The notes under the pieces were generated by a model. It worked only from the letters and a program-made list of their open reading frames with translations, did no database searches and was not told where the DNA came from. Positions 11,260-24,169 of a stretch of 64,000 nt of DNA are shown one piece after another. This stretch comes from Blastomyces gilchristii SLH14081 (lineage: Eukaryota > Ascomycota > Eurotiomycetes > Onygenales > Ajellomycetaceae): assembly GCF_000003855.2 (NCBI RefSeq), contig NW_003101676.1, positions 262,041 through 326,040 of the forward strand, written 5' to 3'. Numbering within the stretch: the first letter of the stretch is position 1; every line of letters starts with the position of its first letter. The position numbers and the translations under genes were made by a program.

Positions 11260-14200
11260 TCAATGCCCACGCCTGGGCCTCTTATTTTCACCTCCGTGCC
11301 TAGCGGAGGGGGCAACGTTAGGTCGGTCATCCACGTTGGCACCAGTGGGTCTTCCACGTTTCCGGGGCCAAGTGCCTCCCCCGTTGCCGCTGCCGCCTGT
11401 GCCACCAGCACCACCATTGCCTCCACGTCCGCTACCAGCGTCTCGGCGCTCTCGATCCCGTTCACGCTCGCGATCGCGATCGCGGTCCCGGTCCCGGTCT
11501 CGCTCACGATCTCTGTTGCGATCGTCACCTCGACCACCACTACTCCATCTCCGGCCTTCCGGATCGTTTGGTGGTGGTGGTGGAGGAGGCGGAGGAGGTG
11601 GAGGAGGTTGCGGGGTTATGTCAGGTTTACCGCCACGGCTTTGGCTCTCTTGGGTACCTGAGTCACGTTCTCGCTTGTCTCTCCGCCTGCTAGCGGAGAC
11701 TGGCTCTCTATTTGCGCTCGAGCTCTGTGCGCCTCTTCGTGATGAAGATTCTCGTGAACCGCGAGCCTGGTCCCGGCTGCTGGTTTCTGTTGCACGACCT
11801 CGATCGCGTTCTCGATACTCGTCCCGTTTCGTGCTTGGTCTTACGCTGTCCTCTTCGCCTCGACGAGTGGCATCGCGCTCCCGGTCCCGATCTCGGTGTT
11901 CCCGTTCACTTTCTCTCTCGCGTTCTCTCTCACGGTCGCGTTCACGATCCCTCTCCCGATCTGGAGTGCGAGTACCGCTAGAGTGGCGGGGGGCCTCCTC
12001 TATAATTTCACTTCTCCGACCAGCTCTACCAGGTCCACGAGGTTCGTCTTGTGGAGGTGGTGGTGCGGCATCAGAGCGACCAGGGAAAAGCTCCGGCCTT
12101 TCTGTTCCTGATGGGGGCGCAGAACCAGAATAAGTGTCAGCCTTCCCGCCAACAGGAGTATGCGGTCGGGTGGATTGAGGCGACGGAGCGTTGAGTGAAT
12201 TGCTACCGGCGCGATTCGCACCCCTTCCTCTTATCGAAGTGCCCATCCCAGCTTTATCTGCTGGACCGCCAAACTGCTGAAGCATATTGTTCAGGCCTGC
12301 AAATCGTTTATCTCCCCGGCCCCTCTCCCCTGAAAATGTAGATCCAGGGGGTCCTCGAGTAGTTGGCGAATGGCCAGAAGGTGGATAGCCACCACTCCGT
12401 GGGCCAGACGGTGGTAAAGCTGAGGTAGGTGAAGATGATTGAGTTCCATCATCTCCGGGAGTTTGAAGCGCTTTTAAGCGGTCAGGATGAATACCGGATG
12501 TATCAATTTTGTCCAGCGGAACAGGCGCAGAAGGCGCGGTGACCGCGGGCTGCTGGTCCTGGTGGGTTGGATTCCGTGTGGATAGCCGGCTTGATGGTCC
12601 TGTAGGTGGCTGGCGGTCTGATGGTTGTGGTGGAATCGGAAGTGGTTGCGATAGAGGCGGATTTCTCCCACCACGTTGAGAGGCAGTTCTCCTAGGGCCT
12701 GACGGGATATCCTGAGCCCTCTCAAACGGCTCCTGCGGGCGCGAGGGGAATCTTGAATCTTGATTCAACCTTCCATATGACGGTTCTGTTGTCGATGGCG
12801 GGTACGTTGATCGCGACTCTTGGCCATGACGGTTATCGCCTGCCGTAGGATGAGTGGCTCTGTCTCCTCTTGGCCCAGTCGGGAGATCCTCTGAGCGTGG
12901 TGGGTGAGAATTAAAAGTTGCAGGTTTCCTCTCTTCGCGCTCATTTCGCCTATCGGGTCTGTTGGGAGGCCGGGAATCATCTCCCTTGGTAGGGCTAGGG
13001 GGGCGAGAGCCACGGCTTCTTCTATCATCCCGTTCAGGTCTTGGATGTTCATGACGCTGGTGTGACGGGGTTTCGGGGTAAGATAGGCGGAGAGGATGGT
13101 CACGATCGTGAGATTCAGGAACACTGGACTGTCGATATGGATGTATATCGCCATCTCTGAAAGGCCGGTCCGGTTCTTGCCGGGATTGGAAGGCATCCGC
13201 TTGAGACATCCTTCCCCTGCTCATCCTTTCAGACCATTCCTGATCTCTCGGCGAAGGGCGTGCATCTCTGTAGCTTGGACGTCCAAGGTGATCTTCGGGA
13301 GGGCGTGCAGGAAAGTCTTTATCCATCCGAGGGCCTTCAAGCCTATCCCGGTCCCCAAGCCTGTCGTTTGGCCGGGTGTGGCCTCGAAGTTCGGTAGAGA
13401 AAGGATGCTCAAATGGTCTCTCACGATCTTGTCCACCAAATCGCCCAATGCGATCCGGATGTCTGTTGTCCCGCGCATCTCTTCGTTCCTCGGGCATGCC
13501 GGGTGGTCTCATAGGCGTACGGTCATCAGAATGCTTAAAGGGTCGAGGAGGTTCCGGTTGATTAGGGAGGTTGGGTTGAACACGGACAGGAGGGCTAGGC
13601 TGAGGAGGGTATCGATCGACATCTGGGCGTTTTGGGATGCCTGCCGGATGGGAAGCTTCCGAAGGTGGCTTACCAACTACTCGTGGCGGAGCGGGAGAAG
13701 AGCCACGACCTGGAGCAAGGGATTGTGCATCTGCTTGGGGGGTTAGGGTGGTCACGGGGGGCTGCGAAGGTGGTTGTGAGGATGCTCTTGTTGGAGCTTC
13801 CACAGGCCTTGCTGCTTTTGCTGGCTGGTCTTCTTGTGTCGTGACAGGAATTTCGCTCTGTTCCACTCGGTCCGGTTTGCCCGGAGCAGTCGGTTCTCTA
13901 GTGCCAGAGGCACTAGGTACTTGTTGGGGTAGGGTGTCGCCTTTCACAGCTTCTGGTTTCGTGGCTGCATCACTCATATTCGCGTCCGACGTCTTCGCGT
14001 CTTGGATTTCACCATCTTCAACTTCTTTTCCAGGCCCTTGAGGCCGCGCACCATTTACCCTAAGTATAATCAGAAAAAAGTCCCATTTCGTCGGAGGGGG
14101 GCAAGGTTTGTATCGACTCACGTGGTTGACGTCCCCTGTGGTTTGAAGTCAGGGGCAGAGGCATTCAAAGGTTTGGGAGTAGTTGGCCGGGGCTGCGGTG

Positions 14201-17200
14201 TGCGTGCTTTGGCCTTGTCACCGGGTAACGGTTCGTTCTTTGGCGAATTAGCTCCACCTTCCATAATGCCAGCAGGTAGACTCACAATCATGAACGCTTG
14301 TGGAAGTAACCACTTCTTTTCCCTTCTATTCAGATCCCCAATCAACGAGGCGGCTGGAATTTTGACATCGTCGCGTGGATCCAATGTCTTGAGGTTGTTG
14401 ACGCAGGTGTGCATGTCTCGGCCAATCCAGTTAACAGCAGGGAAATGTTGAACCACAGCCTTCAGTACGCTGATGGCATTGCGAATATGCATATACTCGC
14501 CTCCTGAAAGACACGTCTTCAAGCAAGCGCCAAAAATGCGGTGCCACTTGTACAGAATTCGGCGGAAATTCTCATAATCCAAAAATGACTTTGGCTTCCC
14601 CTCTTGGTCCACAGCCATGGCGAAGCCTGGGAGATCCCTTTTAGTCCCATACGCTTCCTTCTCGTAGACAGCCTTGTCGGCATGCCACCTCATTAAATCA
14701 CGTAGTACCTCATTGAGGAAACGACCAAAATTGTCAGCTTCCTTAGATGTACAGTGGAAAATGATTGCAGTCAACCGCTGTTCACGGAACAGTTGGTCAA
14801 GGAATCCCACCGTTCGAAAATTGGGTGTCCCGGACGAATGCAGATACTTGAGCATCTTGAAACTGTAGAAAGCGTCAATAGGGGAGAGAAGCAATCGAGG
14901 CAATAGACACTGTTCCATGACCGCGATGTTAAGGGCCTCATGTTTCCCTCTCAATCCAACAAACCAGCGGTCCTTCTCCTTCTGTAAACGTGCACGAGTT
15001 AAACCATAGTACTTAAGATGTGCCTTGTTTTCTGCTAGAATTCGATCGTGGAGGTCGTTAATCTGCTTTTTTTCCTTATCTTTTTTCAAAGTACCAGCCA
15101 CACTAACATCAGTCCGGTCTTGGGAGATAGCCTGGATCCGCTTCTTGAGACGTTCCAGTTCCTCTTCGTAAGCCCGTTGCGGAACATGAATATCATACAG
15201 TGATAGCTGCCAAAATGTGACAAAGAACGGAAGGCCAACAACTTCCCACGTACTTCGCGGCATTGTGGTTTTGATTTTCTCCATCAGCCCTTCAAGTACA
15301 GGATGCCATGGTACATTTTCAGGGGTCGGCTGAGCGGCGAGGGGCGTATTGGGCGTGTTCGACGGCGCCTCACTCTGGGTATCATTCGAAGTAGGGGCAG
15401 GTTTTTCAGTAGCCATGACCACATCTTCGGATGAATCTTTCTTCTCGACAGCTTCACCCTCATCCACCATTGACACATCGCCATCGGGAGTCTTCAACGG
15501 CGCAACGGCAGGAGTAATAGATTCGCTTCCCGCCTTCTTCGCGGCCTCTTCCCGCTTCTTTGCATCGACTTCCGCAATCTGATGTGCAACACTAGGGCGG
15601 GTAATCCAGAACGCGACCTCAGGCTGCAATCCAAAGTCACCAATGAGACTTGCAACGTCCGGCACGAACGCGTCAAATTCCTCAACTGTAAAATTGCTCC
15701 GAAGGAGGTCGATATATTGAGTCAAAACCCGGTGGATTTCGTCAAAGATATTACCAAGGAGCTTAAGTTCGTCATCAGCCTCTGATTCCTTGAATATACA
15801 GGTGGCCCGTTCCTGCGCAATAGATATGAGAAGCTGTCCCGCAAGTTTGGAATCTGCCAAAGACTTCATAAGTCGTCGGGAGGTTATCTTTGATTCGTGG
15901 CGCTTATCGAGAAGCTGTAACATGGTCTGAGACTGTAGCAGTTCGCCGCCGGCCATTGCTTGAATTTGAGAGTCGTTGAAGTTTGTGTCGGTCACGATTC
16001 CCGCCATTGAACTTATGAGTTGTTCTAGAATAACGAGATCGGTGGAGTTGTTTTGCCGAAGCTGCTCCCCAACATATTGAAGGACAGGAACGGGGTCCAT
16101 GATGGTAGAATATCTTTTGAATACCCTACCGACAAAGGATGCAAGCGCATTGAGCCATCTGCTAGTCAGAAGCCCTCCTTCTTGAACCCTACTCCTTCCC
16201 TTCTGCCCAAGAGAGTTGATTAGTAACCAGGTTAGGATGTCGTATCCTAGGTACGTGAAATATCTGGCACATTCTACCACAACTTCAATCAAGTTCTCAT
16301 ATGCTTCGATCTGGTTTATAGCAACGCTGATAACGATTCCCGGATTAGCGTACGCGATTTTGGCTAAGGTTCTAGCCATCGGCTTGATGTTGGTTTTGCT
16401 TAGTCTTTTAAGGGCATCCTTCGTTTCTGCTCGCGCTTGATCGAACGCAGTTTTGATATCGGGAAGTCGCGAAGTTTGGCCAGAGTACCATTCAGCATAG
16501 ATGGAATACCTCACATCTCGCGAGAAATGTCTTAAGAGCGCAAAAACTTCGTTCACAACACCAGGGTTTGCTTTGGTTAAACTCAAAGCCGGGACCAAGA
16601 GACGCTTGCAAAGATCTCGCCATCGCGTTCGGTTTGAGTCCGACGGATCGCTAAGTAGACTTTCATTCCCAAGCCTAGCCAATTTCGTCAATAGGCTAGG
16701 ATCTTGTCCGACTTTAACCCCGGAGAGATTCAAAAATGATTCACAGAGAGCGAATACATCATCCACTGTCTGGCACATGGGTATATTATCAGTCCAATCA
16801 TCCCAATAAAATCGATAGTCGGTTCCATCGTTGGTATCTTCTTTATCCAGCAACGCCCAGCGAAGGACGCGTCGGGGCGGGGGATCCGCCAAACGGATAT
16901 TTCCCTTCGGAAGGCTTGCTTGGTCTGAACTAGTGATCTTCTTCTGATCATTAATGTCATTCCTTGACGACATTGGCCGCGATAAACCGCAAAGTCTGCT
17001 CAAAGAGTAGTGTATTATACGGTGGATATATTCCAGGAGCTCGGGATATGCATCTAATAACCAGGGAAATCGACCAAGGATGTAAAGAGATTCTGGTAAG
17101 GCGCCAATAGCAAGCAGACTTTTTAATAGTAGTACTTTTTGGTCAGTTGGTTCCGGTAGTGCTTCTTTGTTCTCTTCGATTTTTGGTTGGGCCGACTTGT

Positions 17201-19004
17201 CCGCGTCCTGGTCCTTGGCAGGGGTTGCTGCGCGCGTGTCAGCTTCTCGAGGTCTAGGAAGTGGTACAGGTATAGTGTCGTCGGTTAGGGCACCAGCCAT
17301 CATCAAAGCGTTCATTGTTCCAGCACCAGGTCTAGCTGCCAGTTCTCTTTGCTCCTTTTCTTTCATTTTCTCCTCCTTCAGCTCGTCCATAGACTCGTCA
17401 GGTCGCCAAAGGTGGGGGTAGAGGTCTCGTAAAGATATAAAACCAACTTTTATGAGCAAAGCAGCTAGATAGATGAGATTGTCCGGTAGAATGTCAGACG
17501 GATTTCGAGCATTGGAAGAGTAAAACCGTAGCTTGAATCCCAAAAGTTGCGCTGCAACCCTATTTCCCTTCGGTGGTAGCGTCCCCGTCCGCTCTATCCA
17601 CTCCCGAGTCTCTTTATCGTCATCCGGGACGATATTTCCGAGGTCGGATATGGATCTTAATTGGTCTGAGTCTAATGACTGGTTCCGACCTATTTCGAAG
17701 AACGCACGGATGCCAACTTCCCTAGCTCTATCCCATAAGACTCGATCTCGATTTTCGTTCATACGAAGAGCCTCTTCCCGGTCCTCTTCTGTTGTAGACC
17801 AGCCAGCAGAGCCAGGTAGCGCCCATTTAGGTAAACCGGACTCCGCGATCCCGCAATACCGGCGAAGGAAATTTTCGTCCTTCGGCCACCACGAGCTGAC
17901 GCGTAGGAACTTGACAAAGAATCGATATTGTTTCACGAGAACTGCGGCGAACACATCTAGCGTGACATCGAGAGCCCTTCCAACATCCATGTCAAACGCT
18001 CCAATCATAGCTTTGACCCTTTCAAAAGTATCTTCAACAACTTCGGCCGAAGGGGGTTCATTGTTGCTTGTCGTAAACAATTCGGTTAACAGCTTAGAGT
18101 ATCCTTCCGATTCTTCTCGTAGCAAGTTATAGTTTGACTGACGATAAAGAAGATTTGTTTGTTTGCGAATTCCCATACGAGCAAAAGTATCGCGGATTAG
18201 GCCAAGAGATTGTAGTAGGGGAGTCTCGAGCTGCTGTCGCATCAAGGAGGACGAGATGCCTGTCGAAAAGACAAGGGTGCGAAGACTAGGATGTGTGGTG
18301 TCTGCGTCTGTTATAATAGAGAGGGTATCGAGGAAAAGAGAACGCGCATCAAAAGGTGGAATCACAGCGCTGTTCGGTTCACCCGAATCGGTTGCCTCAT
18401 CAGTAGTCACGTCTTCGCCAACAATCTCCTTCACACACGTCCCTCCATCGACTGCAGATATTCGGCCATCAAAAACCGACTGGATAATCTCCTGGAAGAT
18501 AGACGAGATAACCATGGCGCTCTCGGTCTTCCGGGCGTTGATCCCAGCTTCGACGACATTTTTCTTGCCCGTCGACATCCAGCTCTCAATACACTCCTGT
18601 GTAACGTAGTCGTAGGAGTAGGGGGTCGCCAGAGGCTTAGCCACGGCATTAGGTATTGGGGCGGAGGGAGTCCTGCTTGGTTGAGAAGGTTCGGGGGGTT
18701 CTCTAGGTGATGCCATGACAGATCTCGATGAAGGAGAGCTTTCTTTCTGGTGGGAGTTGTGAGCGTCGCTCCCTCTTCGCACTGGCGTACCATTCCGGTT
18801 ACTGCCTCTGCTTGCTCTTCGTGCTCCCCTACCATGGTTATCCTGTGAATCCCGACCTTGGCTATGGAACTGGTTTTGTTGTTGCTGCTGGGCCAGGTTG
18901 AGGCTTCCTGGACGATGAGGAGAAGGCCGCGGGCCACTGTTTGCCGCATCTCCAGGCCATGACCTATCGCCGCGTTTACGCTTCCCACCAGCCGGAGGAG
19001 CCAT
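11260..19004 (-). CDS. THO2: THO complex subunit 2
   Basis: Two exons, 14122-19004 and 11260-14059, joined across a 62-bp intron (GTGAGT donor, TTAG acceptor, phase 2), give 2560 aa. THO2/THOC2 is the scaffold of THO/TREX, which couples transcription elongation to mRNA packaging and export and limits R-loops. Seen here: a disordered basic Ser/Gln-rich N-terminus (1-130), a long helical-repeat THO2 N-terminal region (about 130-1200), an acidic spacer, then the conserved Tho2 domain from about 1245 (PWHPVLEGLMEKIKTTMPRS, WEVVGLPFFVTFWQLSLYD) to about 1560. The roughly 950-residue tail is disordered, Pro/Arg-rich, with RD/RE repeats and a run of about 14 prolines. The tail is far longer than in yeast THO2. 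The gene is convergent with the 8217-9770 gene. Confidence 0.93.
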
Positions 19005-19913
19005 GGTGGATGCTTGGGGGCGCGTTGTCGCTCAGGAGAATGAAATTTGACGCGTTGAAAGAGCGATTCATAAGGTTTTGACTATCTGGATTGTTGCGAA
19101 GACATCAATGATTCAGTGAGTAAACAGGTCAAGTAGCACAGAAAGACGAAGGGGAAGGGGGATTACCAGTCGCAGACTATCCATAAGGAAGGTTAAACAA
19201 GAAGGCCCACAAGCCTTTCACAGCTTTCTGATCGTTTTCGGTTAATCGCGTTTGCTTTGTCCACCGGTTGCGTGAATCGCAGTTGAAGTTGTCGATTGAA
19301 TATTTGCTGTCCGGACCTTAGCCTTCTCAATTCGGTTTAGCCACCTGGACGGGGAAGAGCCGCAAGCCTTGTGCGCTAAGCGAGTTTTGGTAAGCGTGCA
19401 TCTAAGTTAGCTAGCCAGCCACCACAACCTCACTCATTTCCCTAGAGAACGTCCTGTCTTTCAACAACCCACTTACACTTCTCTGTCCAGACATACATTC
19501 ATTAAAAGAAAGGAACACAAGAAGCCAAAAAGAAGGGAGCACTCCACGGGGATTAGAAGAGAGCAAGCACCGAGGATGCTTGAAAGATCCTTCGATAGTA
19601 CATTGTGACGAAACACCACAACTCTCAACTATCTCCATTAATCGTATATTACTATGTAGATAACTAGCTGGGAATCTCATACATTGCAACACCTGACAAT
19701 GATCAAACTCCTTTCAAATACGATAAATCCTGAATCTCTCAAAGACTCGCCACCACCAGTCTTCTGCTCATTAGCAAAAGAATGCCACAGAACCCACAAA
19801 CCACTTCATCTGGATGATTGAAGTACAAAATTGAGTCTAAGCACAAAATTTTGCTAATATATCAAAGAATTTTGACACTAGGAAACCAAATAGAAAAGAA
19901 AACCTAAGACTTC
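19005..19913. other. Intergenic, no gene seen
   Basis: Lies between the THO2 start and the MFS 3' end. Probably holds the THO2 promoter and leader. No domain-bearing frame was found. Confidence 0.5.
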
Positions 19914-21576
19914 TCAGGCACCAGCAGCAATACCTGCGGTCGCGAAAAATAGTTTCTCGCGGCGCATCATGAGACTTGAGACTGCTACAAGGGCGCCCCC
20001 TGCGATGACTAGCGCATATGTTTTGTCAATGGCACTGACAATGGCATCAAGCACCCACATTTTGAGGTCTGGAGAGAAGTTTTGCACCAGGCCAGAACGA
20101 GCCCCCAGGATGGCCGCCTGAATGTCCGCCCCGGCAACGTCCGGTAGGATCTCCTGAATCTGGTCCTGACTGGCGTTGAGGAGGATGGCGTTGGCAGGGG
20201 CAAGAGCAATTGTAATCCCCACGAACTGTGCTAATGTGATAAACCCGATGGCTGGTGCGACATTTTCCTGGTCGACCACAGCTTGGGTGACGGAAAATGA
20301 GGCCTGGAGAAACATTCCTACGCCGGTGCCTATGAGTACGGTATACCCGTAAACGCGGCTGAGAGGGGTGTCGTGCTCGACAACGTACATGAGGCCGGAT
20401 CCAACTATGGTCAGAAAACCGCCTACCAAGTACCACGACATGTAATACCCTAGTTTGGCCATCAATGTGCCGTTGATAAAGACAAACACGATCATTACTA
20501 TCACTAAAGGCAGCAATCGCCACCCTGCATCTAACGGGGTGTCGCCACGCGTGAACTGGAAGAAAAGAGGAACCATGTAAAATGGGCACAAAGGCACATG
20601 TGCCAGAGGCAGCTGTGCAGCTGAACAAGAGGAGCACCGTACGTGAGCGGAAGAACTGCACTGGAATAATACGACGCGAGGGGCAGGTGCCGATAGCCCA
20701 GGCTTGTTGGATGCCCAGCAGGATAAATAGCACACCAGCGACGACAAACATGGAAATAATCCGCGCCGAATTCCACGGGAACGTGAGTCCGCCCAGATTA
20801 AGCGCGAGAATGAAGGCTGTCAGCGCGCCGCCCTGCAGCAGGATACCCGGGTCATCCAGCTCGGCCCACCGCTCCTTGATAGTCGCTCCCGGGCGCGGGT
20901 CTATGCTTGGGATGAGGAGAAGGTAAAAGGGGGCACAGGCGGCGCCGATGAAAATGTTGATATAGAATGCCCATCGCCAGCCCACATCAGACTCGCTAAA
21001 AGCACCCCCGACCACAGGGCCTAGGACAATTCCAAGTCCCCATGTCAAGGCGGTGCAGGATACAGACAATGGCCGCTCCGTGAACGTGGTGGTGGCGGCA
21101 ATAAGCGTCATGCACCTAACATACAAGCTGGGGCCCCCCATGACTGCTAAGGCACGACCAAGAATCATGCTATTGAGGGATGGGGCGGCGCCGCAGATGG
21201 CCGAGCCGACCTCGAAAATGACCGCGTTAACGATGAAGAGCCACTTCACGTTTACCTGGCCGTACATTCGGCCCCAGACCAGGTTAACAGCGGTCGCGCA
21301 GAGCAGGAAAGCGACGCTCAGCCATGCCAAGTTCTGGATGCCGCCGAGTTCTTCCACGATAACGGCCTGCAGATCGGCTACCACTGTCACGTCGAGGGCA
21401 TAGAGGAAGGTTGAGGCTAGGATCGATATGAAGGTCAGATACCATTTCCATCCGTCGATGTTGCGTGGAGGAGTATCTAGTGTAGGGCTTTCGATTGCTG
21501 TGGGACTCTCAGCCTCAGTAGTCGAGTCCTTTGCACGGCTGGTTGAACTATCGCCTTCGGTTTTCTCAACTGCCAT
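19914..21576 (-). pseudogene. MFS transporter, DHA2-like, one frameshift
   Basis: The ATG at 21576 opens a frame with all the N-terminal hallmarks of a 14-TM drug:H+ antiporter: a cytosolic Ser/Thr-rich start, TM1 with DVTVVADLQAVIVEELGG, motif A-like GRMYGQVNVKWLF, and motif C-like GLGIVLGPVVGG in TM5. The frame loses homology near 20583. The remaining half (PFYMVPLFFQFTRGDTPLD through YALVIAGGALVAVSS) continues in another frame to the stop at 19914. One extra base around 20575-20590 explains the break, since the total span is 3n+1 bases. Both halves are otherwise free of stops and well conserved, so this is either a very recent pseudogene or an assembly error. If the frame is intact in reality, the product would be about 553 aa and act in the plasma membrane. 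Substrate unknown. Confidence 0.85.
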
Positions 21577-22955
21577 TCTGGAGCTGAAAAGCAGTAGATG
21601 GAAGAGGGAATATGTTGTGCTTCCTCGCAGATAGCAATAGGCAGGGAATGATTGTAATGGTTAATGGAACCAAATTCCATTTCCAAAAAAGATCAATAAA
21701 ATTGGAGGCAATGGACGATTGAATTAAATCCTTTTCACAAACTCCTATCTCGACAGCGGCCCCTGCTTACCCTTTGGGCTGATTTGTCACCTCATACTTT
21801 GATTCATCGACTTACTTATCAGGAGAATTGGTCCTTACGTCACTATCTAACATATCATCTACAGCTGCGGACTTAAGTCTTGCTAGTTGGCGGTCAACCA
21901 TTAAGGGAAGTAAGTAACTACTGCTGTAGTATTCTGCCCTGCAGGAACTGACGCCACCGAAGCTTGACCGAAACTTTTCGGTCCAAAATTTGTCAGCAAG
22001 ACGGAGCTTGGAAACAAGTTCGTGATGATCGGCAGCGTGTCCATACTTTAAATGACTTACAAGTTGAGCTCGATGGACGGAATGGCTTTCAAATCTCTGC
22101 TAGAACGCACTGTGTACACCACAGGGAGCTACAGAGCGACCATTCATGGAGGAGTTCGGTGGAGTTTCAATTCAATTGCATATCTGTTTTCATGAGATAA
22201 CTACTCATGACCATGCATACTAACTCTACCATAGCAGGCTGCGTACCGGGTTTGTTGGACATGGCGGGATTGGCATTAACAATCTGAACTAGCTAGAGTT
22301 GAAGTCTCCTGGCCTGATTTCGGGGGTAACTACTGACGGAGTTAGGTAACGACCGGACATGAGTATGGAAGACTGAATGAATCACGCTGGTAAAATTATT
22401 TCTTATGTTCCTGATCTTTGTCTTCTCATCATAGATGTCTGAAGATCTCTGAGAGAACGGTGCTCTGAGACCTTCATATGGTACTGCTCAGAGATCTTGT
22501 ACGTATAACAACGCGTGAAGAAAGGACTTATTAAGGAGATGTGCTCTCGGTGTCAATGATTACTACTTGTCAGATAATATAGCAGTGTTCATTACTTGAT
22601 TAACAATTCATAAGATGATTGGCTTCTGCCAGACGTGCCACCTATTCCTTATAGATAGGCCCCCGAAGGGAGAGAAGAGAAGAGGAAGAGGGAGGAGTTA
22701 AGGGGAAGGAGGGGAGGGGAAGGAGGTGCGGTTGGAAGCTGGCACAAGGGACAAGTGCTTAGGGGAGGGAAATCGAAGAACCTATTTATTAGTATGACAC
22801 TGAAGGTATTTGTCAAGAATGATTGTATCTGAGTATCCATTGTGAGGTTGAAAATATGGAAATGTTGTGTATTTTTCTTATACAGTCACTAAGCTCGACC
22901 CAGTCTTCCGTATTAGGAACTATTTAGCACGTCCCCAAGATAAATTTTAACAATT
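21577..22955. other. Intergenic, hairpin, no gene seen
   Basis: No supported coding frame. Contains a 12-bp perfect inverted repeat (22442-22498) and a purine-rich stretch near 22670-22730. Confidence 0.5.
22442..22498. repeat. Perfect 12-bp inverted repeat
   Basis: AAGATCTCTGAG at 22442-22453 pairs perfectly with CTCAGAGATCTT at 22487-22498 across a 33-base loop. The loop itself contains a second GCTCTGAG-like half. Function unknown. Confidence 0.85.
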
Positions 22956-24169
22956 TCAAGCAAGGCCCAAGGCCTTTGCTTCAAGGTCAACGATATCAGG
23001 CAAAATTTCACGCGCAGATGGCCGGTGCGGATTCCAACCAAGAAGTTTCTTCGCACGAATCGCATGGGCTCTCGAATTGGTTCCCCACGAGAAAGGCCCA
23101 AATGCAAACAAATCTGCAGTCTGCTTGCCATCCAGGATTTCCAGCTCTGAGGAGGTGATCAGTCCCTTGTCAAAAGCAATCTTCGCTACCGCCTTCTCCA
23201 CATCGCCCCAGACAAACGATCCATTTTCCACAAAGTAATACCCTTCCTTTCCCCAAGTCGCTTTCCCGCCGCCGGCAGCCGCAGCTTCGCCAAGGAGGAG
23301 GAATAGGTCACTCAAATCATAAACATGGATTTCGTGCCAGACATTTTCGCCTTTGCCCACCTGGAGGCCCTTCTTTCTCTTTAGAACGTACTTGGCCAGG
23401 TTGTATATCTGGGAACCTCGGGTATTGCCTGGACCCCGTCCAGCGCCATAGATTGTCGGGGGGCAGACGATGGCTGTCTTGGCCCGATCAGCAGCAACCT
23501 CACCGACAGCCAAGACGATTTTGTCCACGTCTCGATGGAAAGCCTCGTCGGGAAGAGACGTCACTTCGCCAATTCCATCCCAGTCATTGTATTCCTTCGG
23601 GCGAAGACCTCCGTAGGTCGAATTGCCTAAATCTTCGAATGTGAGAATACCTGTTCCCGAAGTGTGGATCCACCAACCAGGGCGATCGGGCGTGTGGGCA
23701 GCTATGCCCTTGGCAATCGCTTGTGAGGAAGCAACATGGTCACAGTCCGCGAAGTCTGTTGAAGCCAGCAAGATCATAAGTAAACCGTGTTAGCCAGCCA
23801 TTTCCCAGACGATTAAACATATACTTCACAAGTATGAAGAGGAAATAGAAGATAGTATCTTGCAAGGACATGTCATACGGTAGACGATATCCGCCTTCTT
23901 TGCTTCTTCTTCGAGGAGCGCAACGGAGTCGAGATCCCCGTACACAAGCTTAGTGTTTGGATACTTGCTAGTAACCAACGCTCCTTTTTCCTGACTGCGG
24001 ACGAGTGCAGTGAACTCCCATTCCGGGTGGACTTCATTGAGACGGAAGAAAGCATCTCCCCCGATGTATCCAGTAGCTCCAGTCCTAAGCTTTGTCAGAT
24101 CGCCCGTGGGATACTTAGTTTGGAGCGGAATGCGCTGTTAACTCACACGAATACCTTGGGTGGGGCCAT
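22956..24169 (-). CDS. NAD(P)-binding epimerase/dehydratase-like protein
   Basis: Three exons, 24147-24169, 23879-24084 and 22956-23755, give 342 aa. Splicing joins MAPPKVFV to TGATGYIGGDAF, rebuilding a Rossmann TGxxGxxGG dinucleotide loop at about residue 9, and joins ...ADIVY to HFADCDHVASS in the third exon. Intron donors are GTGAGT and GTATGA; acceptors are TTAG and ACAG. Later landmarks are WWIHTSGTGILTF (SDR strand 5) and CPPTIYGAGRGPGN (substrate-side loop). A classical YxxxK pair is not seen at the usual place, so it fits the atypical SDR/NmrA-like or nucleoside-sugar epimerase group; the reaction is unknown. No signal peptide. It stands alone with no pathway neighbours. Confidence 0.85.

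Noticed and set aside
11336..12133. Long Arg/Ser/Gly-rich plus-strand frame opposite the THO2 tail
   Set aside because: It is the complement of the low-complexity RD/RE and polyproline coding sequence of THO2; open by composition.
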